A DNA stretch of 35,301 nt. Origin: a virus. This document shows positions 7,811-13,507 of this stretch, piece after piece. The notes below the pieces were generated by a model. The model ran no database searches, was not told the DNA's origin, and saw only the letters and a list, made by a program, of their open reading frames with translations. The stretch's first letter is position 1. Every line of letters starts with the position of its first letter. A program made the position numbers and the translations under genes. The stretch is from positions 1 to 35,301 of the IMG/VR virus record IMGVR_UViG_3300022591_000033, one strand, 5' to 3'.

Positions 7811-7984
7811 CTAATTCTTCGTTTTGTGTTCAGCATATTGTCTAAGAGCGCGGCGCACCACGTCTTGCAGGTCGCGTTCCTCCGCTCGCGCGATCGCCCT
7901 TAATGACTCGATGAGACTTAATGGCAAGCGGAGGTGGTAGCTTCCCATCGATCCTTCCCGGAATTTCCTTGGTCGTCCTGCCAT
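7811..7984 (-). CDS. Ribbon-helix-helix DNA-binding regulator (CopG/Arc-like)
   Basis: This 57-residue protein has a basic start (MAGRPRKF), a strand YHLRLPLSL, and two helices (IESLRAIARAEE and LQDVVRRALRQYAEH). That is the ribbon-helix-helix plan: a dimer inserts its paired strands into the major groove. The start is set by AGGAGG 7 bases before ATG 7984; longer versions in the open frame run through the promoter. It is the first gene after a terminator. Two direct ACACGAT repeats lie immediately upstream over the probable promoter, so it likely represses its own unit, which includes the recombination and replication genes. Confidence 0.8.
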   Translation of the reverse strand: MAGRPRKFREGSMGSYHLRLPLSLIESLRAIARAEERDLQDVVRRALRQYAEHKTKN

Positions 7985-7997
7985 AAGATTCCTCCTA

Positions 7998-8032
7998 ACA
8001 CGATTAGACACGATAAATCATGAAATAGGCAA
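7998..8032 (-). promoter_or_regulatory. Probable promoter and operator of the replication/recombination unit
   Basis: On the minus strand, TTGCCT (8032-8027) and TCTAAT (8008-8003) are spaced by 18 bases and match a sigma-70 type promoter moderately well. ACACGAT occurs twice, at 7998-8004 and 8008-8014, in the same orientation with a 10-bp period, and overlaps the -10 element. One-turn-spaced direct repeats are what ribbon-helix-helix dimers commonly bind, and such a protein is encoded next. Binding is inferred. The remainder of the gap up to 8147 holds an orphan GAAAGGGGGAAAC at 8089-8101 followed by ATT, not a start codon, and no gene. Confidence 0.5.
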
Positions 8033-8147
8033 GTGATATTTTACTTGCAGCGGACCAAGGAATCTGTTATCACTGGATTCGTTGAATGTTTCCCCCTTTC
8101 GAGCGGCCGTCCGGCCCGTCCCCGGATGGCCGCTTTGGTTTGAAGAC

Positions 8148-8184
8148 AAAAAAAGAGGGGAGCAGGCAGAAGCCCACTCCCCTC
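8148..8184 (-). terminator. Rho-independent terminator of the 15-8.2 kb operon
   Basis: On the minus strand GAGGGGAG (8184-8177) pairs with CTCCCCTC (8162-8155), with an inner GGGC/GCCT pairing in the loop, followed at once by seven T (8154-8148). It starts 3 bases after the stop codon of the SWIM gene. This is a textbook intrinsic terminator and separates two transcription units. Confidence 0.9.
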
Positions 8185-8187
8185 TCG

Positions 8188-8457
8188 TTAATCCTTCCGA
8201 AGTTTTCGCTTTCCGAATTCTCCAAGCTGCGCGGGCGCGCCTGGCGGAGCCCGCTTCTGAATTTCAATCGGCTGCCGTGGCTTCACGGGCTCGACCCAGA
8301 CGAAACGTGAACTCTTCTCGTCTGTAAGTTTTCGCTGCACGAGAATGATGTGCCCGCACTTCCCGGCCCGCTTGTACAGCACACAGGTGCAAGAAAAACC
8401 TCCGGTGTTGGAAAGTGAAACCGTCTGGCTGCCCACGATGAATTGTTGCGACGACAT
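8188..8457 (-). CDS. Small SWIM-type zinc-finger protein
   Basis: This 89-residue protein contains CTCVLYKRAGKCGH at about residues 23-36, which fits the SWIM pattern CxCx(n)CxH with n = 8. SWIM fingers bind DNA or proteins and occur with recombination, ubiquitin-like and transposase factors. The rest is basic and Pro-rich, likely flexible. ATG 8457 is placed 6 bases after GAGGAGG; the GTG at 8472 lies in the binding site itself. It is the last gene before the terminator at 8148-8184 and follows the DUF3150-like gene without a gap, so it probably acts with the AAA+ module. Confidence 0.75.
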   Translation of the reverse strand: MSSQQFIVGSQTVSLSNTGGFSCTCVLYKRAGKCGHIILVQRKLTDEKSSRFVWVEPVKPRQPIEIQKRAPPGAPAQLGEFGKRKLRKD

Positions 8458-8458
8458 C

Positions 8459-9373
8459 TTACTCCTCCTCACTCCGCAACTTCCGAATCCCCTGGGTCAT
8501 CACGTCTAATGTGGCAGCCGCCTCCGCGATGCTCTTTCCCATCTTTTCTTTCAGCCGTTCAGATTCCCGCAGTTGTTCCACCGTAACGCCTGTCATGGCC
8601 ACCTTGAGTTCTTCGCAGACCTTCTCCAACTCCTCATCATTCGTGACGTTCCGGAAGCTGAAGGTTTGAAGGAAATCCTGCAACCGATTGACCGAGCTAT
8701 CCGTCAGCTTTCGGGTCTTGCCATCCGGCCCAGGCTGGAGGGATTCCCTCAGCCGCTTCACGAGGTCGGCCATGGCCACGCGCAGGATCGTCCGCCATTC
8801 TTCGTAGGACTCCTGCATCTTCTCCCCGATCTTCCGCCGCTCTTCCTGGAATAGTTTTGGCGAAAGCTCTTTCAACGATCCCGGCGTCGAAAGGCTCAGG
8901 TAATTCCACCGCATGCCGAAATAAGCTCGGGTTTCCTCGGCCGTGGGATAATCCCCGGCATCGAATAAGGCGCCCAGCGGCCGCCGCGCCTCGTTCAAGA
9001 GGTCATCGTACTCCGCCACGAACTGGTCGACCAGCCTATTGCGGTCGGCATCCCGCTCCCGGAGCGAGTCATCCACTTCCTCAATGAGCCCGTTCGGCAG
9101 GGCATGGATGCCTTTCTCGAAAGGCAGACAGCGGCTTTCGATGTAACGCATGGCTTCGTAATCCAGCCGTTGAATCTCTTGCAAGGTCTTCGACTCGAGA
9201 AGCTTTTTCGTAACTCCGATCCGCCGTTTGTCGGCGTCCACTTCCACCTGCGAGGTTTCAACCTTCCGGATATTGTAGAACCGCGAAAAGTGGATTGACA
9301 GGAAAACGGCCTTGTCGGAAATGCTCCCGATGGCCGTTCCGTTCTTCGTTGCCGTTGCCGTTGCCGTCGCCAT
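8459..9373 (-). CDS. DUF3150-like phage protein
   Basis: This 304-residue, mostly helical protein begins with an Ala/Thr repeat (MATATATATK). It contains KLLESKTLQEIQRLDYEAMR, then CLPFEKGIHALPNGLIEEVD, then ALFDAGDYPTAEETRAYFGM, and ends in a Glu/Lys-rich coiled coil. The order (early beta-strand, 'L..kkLl..k.L', 'lP', and 'YPt..e....F') matches my memory of DUF3150, a family found in phages and plasmids beside MoxR or other AAA+ ATPases; the biochemical role is unknown. The nearby AAA+ gene fits this. ATG 9373 is preceded by AAAGGGGAAATAAC. The family call needs a profile search. Confidence 0.6.
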   Translation of the reverse strand: MATATATATKNGTAIGSISDKAVFLSIHFSRFYNIRKVETSQVEVDADKRRIGVTKKLLESKTLQEIQRLDYEAMRYIESRCLPFEKGIHALPNGLIEEVDDSLRERDADRNRLVDQFVAEYDDLLNEARRPLGALFDAGDYPTAEETRAYFGMRWNYLSLSTPGSLKELSPKLFQEERRKIGEKMQESYEEWRTILRVAMADLVKRLRESLQPGPDGKTRKLTDSSVNRLQDFLQTFSFRNVTNDEELEKVCEELKVAMTGVTVEQLRESERLKEKMGKSIAEAAATLDVMTQGIRKLRSEEE

Positions 9374-9390
9374 GTTATTTCCCCTTTGGC

Positions 9391-9633
9391 CTAATGGCCC
9401 GCCTTCAGCACGTCGTGCCCGTGATCGTGAGCATGATCGTGGCCATGATGTTTGGTTCGCGCCATCGCCGCAGGGTCCGTCCGTGCGACCCGCGTCGTCT
9501 CGCCGCCCGCCAGGACCGACATCGCCTTGATGAATCTCTCGGCGGAATCGTGGTTCGCCGGCGAAACCGGATCGGTCGTCGTCTTGATGGTGCCGTCCGG
9601 TAGAATCTCAATGGTCATCGTGTCTGCGTTCAT
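9391..9633 (-). CDS. DUF2997-like small protein with a His-rich C-terminus
   Basis: This 80-residue protein opens with MTIEILPDGTIKTTTD, close to the DUF2997 pattern (a short beta-hairpin with PDG, then a helix ending near L..LG). DUF2997 is known to sit next to DUF1257 (Ycf35) and a Ycf46-type ATPase in cyanobacteria and other bacteria; here both neighbours look present. The tail KHHGHDHAHDHGHD alternates His and Asp and could bind Ni, Zn or Co. The start ATG 9633 has GGAGGG 6 bases upstream and forms an ATGA overlap with the gene before it. Metal binding is an inference from composition. Confidence 0.65.
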   Translation of the reverse strand: MNADTMTIEILPDGTIKTTTDPVSPANHDSAERFIKAMSVLAGGETTRVARTDPAAMARTKHHGHDHAHDHGHDVLKAGH

Positions 9634-9962
9634 GAAGCCCTCCGTCTGACGGTAGCCACTGCATTGCCAGCGGCGTTGGTTTTCCAATCGAATTTCCAGC
9701 CGAAGCGCTTTCCCTGGGACTCGACCACCAGCTTCGAGTAGGCCACCTTCATCTGGCCTTCGGTCCCGCCCTCCGCGTTTCGGATTCTCATCTGGCAGGT
9801 TTCGGTGTTGAAGTATCCCGAGACTCTGCCCTTTGAGAAGTTGATGATGTTGCCGTTTTGCTGCGCGAGATAGCCGGCCGCCTGCAACGATTCCACCAGG
9901 ATCGTGGGACTCGTTGTGCTGGCCCAGGCCATCTCCGCAGTAATTATCGTGTCACAAGGCAA
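9630..9962 (-). CDS. Ycf35/DUF1257-like protein
   Basis: This 110-residue protein, if read from TTG at 9962, begins MPCDTIITAEMAW, then PTILVESLQAAGY, and ends with a strand-rich stretch containing KLVVESQGKRFGWKFDWK and VATVRR. The plan (N-terminal strand, helix L..aL...G, C-terminal 'Y...vv.....G......' plus a last strand) resembles DUF1257/Ycf35, the partner of Ycf46 and DUF2997. Resemblance is by eye and moderate. TTG 9962 follows GGAAGGG with 7-base spacing; GTG at 9989 or ATG at 9932 are alternatives. Three 12-bp repeats and a 12-bp hairpin stand directly upstream. Confidence 0.6.
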   Translation of the reverse strand: MPCDTIITAEMAWASTTSPTILVESLQAAGYLAQQNGNIINFSKGRVSGYFNTETCQMRIRNAEGGTEGQMKVAYSKLVVESQGKRFGWKFDWKTNAAGNAVATVRRRAS

Positions 9963-10007
9963 ATTAATACCCTTCCCTTCCACCCGCACGGGCTTGCCGC
10001 CGTGCTT

Positions 10008-10043
10008 TTTCCTGGTAGGTTTCCTGTTAGGATTCCTATTAGG
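10008..10043. repeat. Three tandem 12-bp repeats before the Ycf35-like gene
   Basis: TTTCCTGGTAGG (10008-10019), TTTCCTGTTAGG (10020-10031) and ATTCCTATTAGG (10032-10043) follow each other with no spacer. Each contains CCT and AGG as a small inverted pair, so each unit could bind one protein dimer. They lie 46 bp upstream of the likely start at 9962. An operator or protein-binding mRNA element is possible. Confidence 0.6.
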
Positions 10044-10057
10044 AATTGCGGGTTACG

Positions 10058-10089
10058 TCCCGCCAGTCCGTTATATTGGACTGGCGGGA
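10058..10089 (-). promoter_or_regulatory. Perfect 12-bp hairpin in the spacer before the Ycf35-like gene
   Basis: TCCCGCCAGTCC (10058-10069) and GGACTGGCGGGA (10078-10089) pair perfectly around an 8-base loop. No U-tract follows on the minus strand. An eight-codon reading frame (GTG 10097 to TAA 10071, preceded by GAAAGGGGGCAAC) runs through the first arm and stops in the loop, which would suit a leader-peptide switch. That reading is speculative. Confidence 0.5.
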
Positions 10090-10110
10090 TGGCTCACCGT
10101 TGCCCCCTTT

Positions 10111-10701
10111 CTAAAAATCCGGCTCGATCGGTTCATCCACTTTCCTCATAAGCTCCCGCGCGACTTCCGGTGCGGGCGTGCGCTTGCCCAACTGCCAGAG
10201 ATATATCCAAATCCTATAATATAGCGATGAGCTGTCGAGTTGCGCCCGATAGACATCCTCAAGCGCCGAGTGGTTCGCCTGCTCCCGGAGGCTGTTGTAT
10301 TCCTCACAGCCGAAGAAAGCGCATCCGAATGGGGCCACTGGATGAATCGAGCACTGCCGCTCCCCCGTGAAGTGAATGCAGGCGCCGCTCTCCTGCCGAG
10401 CAGGAACCAGCGTGTGAATCCGGAAAGGTTTCCCGCCCTGCAATACCAGCGCGCCCGGCGAAGCCAGGAGGTTTGACTCCGCCCAGGTGCGCGGATCGCA
10501 AACGTGGATGAGCCCGCCACACTCACACGCGCCGTCACATGCCGTCGTTCCCCGCATCACACGATGGCAACGATTGCATTCGAGCGGAATCATCCGGCCC
10601 AGGTCTGCCGGGACCAGATACCCCGGCATGAACTCACAGAAACGCGCGCAGGACGGACACGCGCAAGACGTCCGAGCAACCCCGTACTCTGTTCGGTTCA
10701 T
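10111..10701 (-). CDS. Cys-rich metal-binding protein, YkgJ-like
   Basis: This 196-residue protein has 14 Cys in three groups: CACPSCARFC (13-22), CNRC with CDGACEC (42-61) plus Cys68, and a C-terminal set GACIHF, QCSIHPVAPFGCAFFGC (107-132). The last set matches the YkgJ family (putative zinc- or iron-chelating; 'C.f......C.iy..RP..Cr.f.C'). The earlier groups look like extra zinc ribbons. Role unknown; YkgJ proteins are thought to bind an Fe-S cluster or zinc. It overlaps the AAA+ ATPase gene by ATGA and starts at ATG 10701 after AAAGGGGGGAAAGC, so it is surely co-translated with that ATPase. Confidence 0.75.
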   Translation of the reverse strand: MNRTEYGVARTSCACPSCARFCEFMPGYLVPADLGRMIPLECNRCHRVMRGTTACDGACECGGLIHVCDPRTWAESNLLASPGALVLQGGKPFRIHTLVPARQESGACIHFTGERQCSIHPVAPFGCAFFGCEEYNSLREQANHSALEDVYRAQLDSSSLYYRIWIYLWQLGKRTPAPEVARELMRKVDEPIEPDF

Positions 10702-12233
10702 GCTTTCCCCCCTTTCTTCTGGAAGGTAATTGGGCCTTCGTCAACCTGTAGGCGGCGTTTTCCGCCCCCACTTGATTCAGCCTGCTCTTCCCAGCGATAG
10801 ACTCCCGGCTGCGAGGCCGAGACGTATTTTCCCGTCGCGAGCTGCCGGAGTGAACGAACCTTGTCTGCCGCCGCTCGGCAGACCGGCACGATGAACTTCG
10901 CTGCTTCCCGCAACGGTACTTGGAGCTGGTCGGCGAGCTTCGAGCACTCCTTGATTTCCCGGCCCGTCCAACCGTCATCGGCTGGAATCGGATCGTCTGT
11001 CGAGAGCGAATACTTCTTGCCGTAGAATTTCCAGCAGGCTTCCCGCTCATCCGCTCCCATCAGGTCAAAGAAGAACGTCCCGAGCGTGAACCGGCTCAGG
11101 ATTTCAGGAGGCATCTGCCCGATGGCGTTGCAGGTGCCGATGACCAGCGTGTTTCCCTGGGAGATGGCATCAACGGTTTTCAGCGCGGTGCGAAGCCGCT
11201 CTTCCGTCGAGCCGATGATACCGGACTGCATCCCGGCCAGGTCGAACATGATGGTGGGGATTCCCGCCACGCTGCCGGCCCACTTGGCGAGCAGCGTCTT
11301 TCCCCCTCCCGGAACGCCGATGCAGAGGATGCCGTCCGACTCCCGCTCCGTCGTCCAACTCAGCCACGTTCCGGTCATTCCCGTCTTCACGCCGGAGAGG
11401 TCTGTCCCGGTCCCGGCGAACGCCTTCTCGATCTCATCGATGAAGAGGATGCAGCGGTACTTTTTCCGTCCCGCCAGCACCTGCTTGAGAAAGGCGCGAA
11501 CGTTCTCCAAGCCGACCGGCTCAGGAGTCGAGCCCCGTGAAACCGTCATCCCGGCCTGCTGCTCGATCTGCTGGCGCTTGCGTTCCCACAAGCCCTCCAC
11601 GTCGATGCCGCGCTTCGAGGCGGACATGGCCATCGCCTGCTCTGCCGGAAAAGCAGCCAAGCCCGCAACCGCGTCGATCGCGGCCGCTTCTTGCTCCACT
11701 GTCAAGGTCTCGCAGCCCGCCGCCTGCACGATGTTCCGCAGAATGACGAGCAGCTCTTCCGAAGTCGGCAACGGCTCATCAATGACCAGCACATCCTCGG
11801 ACAGCTCCGGCGGAAGAACCGCCCCCGCCGTCGTCGTCATGACCAGCATCTGTCCGTTAACCTTGAACGGCTCGCGCAGGTTCCAGATGCCTTGCCTCAC
11901 CCCTTCGTTCGACCAGAACAGATGTGCGTTCACCATGACGATAATTGCATCCCCCTCGCGAATCTTGGGCAGCAGCATGAGAAAGTCTGTAGGTCGAGTG
12001 GAGACTTCCAGTGGATCTCCCCCGCCCATGATGTTCGCGGCAACCTCGCTTCCCGGCCGCGTCATTCCCTGGAGTCCGCGCATCAAATCCCAAATCAGGA
12101 TAGGCGTTTGATCGGCCTTGCCGTTCAGAGAGTCTTTGATTTCGTTGATGGCCGACCACGGGTCAGCCGTTCGCACCGCGACGAGCGGAGTCGCCGCCTT
12201 GCGAGCCGCCCGGAATTGCTGTTTGAATTCCAT
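10698..12233 (-). CDS. Ycf46-like AAA+ ATPase with permuted Walker motifs
   Basis: This 511-residue ATPase has an N-terminal domain (1-235) that follows the Ycf46 plan: PILIWDLMRGLQGM (44-57), DAIIVMVNAHLF (95-106) and LPPELSEDVLVIDEPLPTSE (140-159). The ATPase domain starts at VGLENVRAFLK (240-250). Next comes the Walker B block CILFIDEIEKAFAG (261-274) with LSWTTER, and only then Walker A GVPGGGKT (306-313). After GSTEERLRTALKTVDA it goes straight to the sensor-1 strand TLVIGTCNA (362-370) and LSRF (379-382). In ordinary AAA+ proteins Walker B lies between Walker A and sensor 1, so the beta3-alpha3 segment appears moved. I checked the order in the DNA (11285-11470): one frame, no stop. Substrate unknown. 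ATG 12233 follows GAGGGGGGAAACTACC. Confidence 0.85.
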   Translation of the reverse strand: MEFKQQFRAARKAATPLVAVRTADPWSAINEIKDSLNGKADQTPILIWDLMRGLQGMTRPGSEVAANIMGGGDPLEVSTRPTDFLMLLPKIREGDAIIVMVNAHLFWSNEGVRQGIWNLREPFKVNGQMLVMTTTAGAVLPPELSEDVLVIDEPLPTSEELLVILRNIVQAAGCETLTVEQEAAAIDAVAGLAAFPAEQAMAMSASKRGIDVEGLWERKRQQIEQQAGMTVSRGSTPEPVGLENVRAFLKQVLAGRKKYRCILFIDEIEKAFAGTGTDLSGVKTGMTGTWLSWTTERESDGILCIGVPGGGKTLLAKWAGSVAGIPTIMFDLAGMQSGIIGSTEERLRTALKTVDAISQGNTLVIGTCNAIGQMPPEILSRFTLGTFFFDLMGADEREACWKFYGKKYSLSTDDPIPADDGWTGREIKECSKLADQLQVPLREAAKFIVPVCRAAADKVRSLRQLATGKYVSASQPGVYRWEEQAESSGGGKRRLQVDEGPITFQKKGGKA

Positions 12234-12262
12234 GGTAGTTTCCCCCCCTCAAGTTGAAGTCT

Positions 12263-12326
12263 GCGCTCTCGCCAGCCCGTCCGGGCCTGAGCGCCTTTCC
12301 CTGTTTGCCGTGGATTCCGCCACGGC
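12263..12326 (-). promoter_or_regulatory. Two-hairpin element before the AAA+ ATPase gene (copy A)
   Basis: Read on the minus strand, hairpin 1 is GCCGTGG/CCACGGC (12326-12307, 6-base loop), then the linker AAACAGGGAAAG, then hairpin 2 with an outer GCGCTC/GAGCGC stem (12294-12263) and an inner GCCCG/CGGGC stem. The layout and linker match the element at 13021-13082. It fills the spacer between the small membrane protein gene and the ATPase start. Confidence 0.6.
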
Positions 12327-12334
12327 GCGGCATG

Positions 12335-12550
12335 CTAGTATTGCTTGCCCATCGGATAGCCACATACGACGCAGAATCGCGCGCCTGTGCAGCGATGCAC
12401 GAAAGGCACCGGAGGCCGGGCGGCCTTCGCTGCCTGCTCGCGGTTCACGGTGCGTGAAGCCATCTTGACGACGCGCACCATAAAGAAGATTGCGAGCACC
12501 ACACACAAAAAGAAGATGGTCCCGCTTGCCAAGAAGTTAATCACGTCCAT
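12335..12550 (-). CDS. Small single-span membrane protein with a Cys motif
   Basis: This 71-residue protein has one hydrophobic segment at about residues 5-26 (FLASGTIFFLCVVLAIFFMV), then a basic region (RVVKMASRTVNREQAAKAAR) that should stay in the cytoplasm, and a C-terminal CTGARFCVVCGYPMG that looks like half of a zinc ribbon. GGAGG lies 8 bases before ATG 12550. It could anchor or sense something at the membrane; no function is assigned. It sits between two hairpin-containing spacers just upstream of the AAA+ gene. Confidence 0.65.
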   Translation of the reverse strand: MDVINFLASGTIFFLCVVLAIFFMVRVVKMASRTVNREQAAKAARPPVPFVHRCTGARFCVVCGYPMGKQY

Positions 12551-12570
12551 TTGAGTTTCCTCCCTTTCTG

Positions 12571-12595
12571 CCCGCCTCGGTCCTGCCGAGGCGGG
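12571..12595 (-). promoter_or_regulatory. Perfect 10-bp hairpin before the small membrane protein gene
   Basis: CCCGCCTCGG (12571-12580) and CCGAGGCGGG (12586-12595) form a 10-bp stem with a 5-base loop. On the minus strand it is followed by CAGAAAGGGAGG, the ribosome binding site of the gene starting at 12550. No U-tract. Confidence 0.55.
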
Positions 12596-12608
12596 CGGCA
12601 GCCGCTGA

Positions 12609-12995
12609 TTACTTTCTGTGAACTATAATTTGATTACCGTTTGCATTAATGGCTCTTTCGAGCAGAACGAAGAATTGGTTGGTGCTTGCTCTTTTCATTA
12701 GTGGCGCTAGGTAGAGATCCCGTTTGCCACCAGTGACTTTCACGGTTACTCTGCTGCCGGTTCCTTCCGGCATGATGATGGTTTCAAGGCTGATTCCATT
12801 TCCGTGGAATTTTGCAGTCATGTGTTGTTCATCCAGTAAGTCAACAGCGTAGTTGATTTGTACAAGTGTTTTTTCTGCTTTCCACGTTTCAGAAGGAGTT
12901 GCGTTTATCGGTCTAGTGGAATCCTTTCCGAATGCCACTGTGGCAAAACCGAGCGACATCAAAAGCAGAACCATAATCGAAATAAATATTTTCAT
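12609..12995 (-). CDS. Exported phage protein of unknown function, AT-richer than its neighbours
   Basis: This 128-residue protein starts with a classic signal peptide: MK, a hydrophobic core IFISIMVLLLMSLGFATVAF and a likely cleavage near FG-K (about residue 23). The mature part is probably a small alpha/beta domain with strands around VTVKVTG and NQIIVHRK. No Cys remain after cleavage. ATG 12995 has AAGGAGG 8 bases upstream. The gene is visibly poorer in G and C than the genes around it and is flanked by hairpins on both sides, which suggests a recently acquired 'moron' acting at the host envelope. That role is inferred. Confidence 0.7.
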   Translation of the reverse strand: MKIFISIMVLLLMSLGFATVAFGKDSTRPINATPSETWKAEKTLVQINYAVDLLDEQHMTAKFHGNGISLETIIMPEGTGSRVTVKVTGGKRDLYLAPLMKRASTNQFFVLLERAINANGNQIIVHRK

Positions 12996-13020
12996 ATTGG
13001 ATTCCTCCTTATTTGATTCC

Positions 13021-13082
13021 CTGCCCTTGCCAGCGCCGAGCGCCTGGGCAGATTTCCTGTTTGCCGGAGATCGCGCTCCGGC
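13021..13082 (-). promoter_or_regulatory. Two-hairpin element before the exported protein gene (copy B)
   Basis: On the minus strand hairpin 1 is GCCGGAG/CTCCGGC (13082-13063, 6-base loop), then AAACAGGAAATC, then hairpin 2 with outer CTGCCC/GGGCAG and inner GCGC/GCGC stems (13051-13021). Compared with copy A at 12263-12326, stem bases differ but pairing is kept, and the linker is nearly identical. Confidence 0.6.
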
Positions 13083-13088
13083 AGCGGC

Positions 13089-13274
13089 CTACGCGAAGGC
13101 TTGCTTGTTTTCTGCCAGTCGCAACTTCACCATCTCTGCAGACAGCTCATCTTCCTGAACGACGAGCGTGCTTGGATCCGGCCCGATGGCGTTGAACCAA
13201 ACCATGCCTTCCACCGTCCCGAGATACTGTGCGCCAGCCAACACCACTATCCGCTCATGATCCGCATTAAACAT
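13089..13274 (-). CDS. Small phage protein of unknown function
   Basis: This 61-residue acidic protein is not recognised. It contains IVVLAGAQYLGTVEGMVW, probably two or three strands, and then an acidic helix. ATG 13274 follows AAAGGGGGAGGGGACC and overlaps the previous gene by 8 bp. Confidence 0.6.
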   Translation of the reverse strand: MFNADHERIVVLAGAQYLGTVEGMVWFNAIGPDPSTLVVQEDELSAEMVKLRLAENKQAFA

Positions 13275-13422
13275 GGTCCCCTCCCCCTTTAGAGTTTCGG
13301 GCGCGGCCGATCTCGATGCCGAACGCCTCGCATAAAATCACATTGAAGCATCCCAAAATGCCTTCCGTCTCATCTGCGTCCAGGTCCAGCGTGAGACTGC
13401 CTGCGTTCATGTCAGGATTCAT
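13267..13422 (-). CDS. Very small acidic phage protein of unknown function
   Basis: This 51-residue protein is read from ATG 13422, which has AAAGGTGG about 8 bases upstream; a longer open frame to 13473 would run through a perfect hairpin and lacks a binding site. The acidic segment TLDLDADETEGILG is followed by a hydrophobic stretch with two Cys and a polar Gly-rich end. Function unknown. Confidence 0.5.
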   Translation of the reverse strand: MNPDMNAGSLTLDLDADETEGILGCFNVILCEAFGIEIGRARNSKGGGDHV

Positions 13423-13459
13423 CTTATGTTCCACCTTTCTCAGATTCCAACCGTCCACT

Positions 13460-13487
13460 CGGCCCAGGACCATCGTGTCCTGGGCCG
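13460..13487 (-). promoter_or_regulatory. Perfect 11-bp hairpin in the spacer after the Lys/Ala-rich gene
   Basis: CGGCCCAGGAC (13460-13470) pairs with GTCCTGGGCCG (13477-13487) around CATCGT. It lies between the stop at 13508 and the start at 13422. No U-tract follows. Confidence 0.55.
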
Positions 13488-13507
13488 TAGCACCGCTGGA
13501 CTCCTTT

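Noticed and set aside
10058-10089. Rho-independent terminator
   Set aside because: The stem is strong but no T-run follows on either strand.
12254-12600. tRNA or other classic RNA gene in the hairpin-rich spacers
   Set aside because: The folds do not form a cloverleaf and no T-arm-like GTTCGA sequence or CCA end is present.
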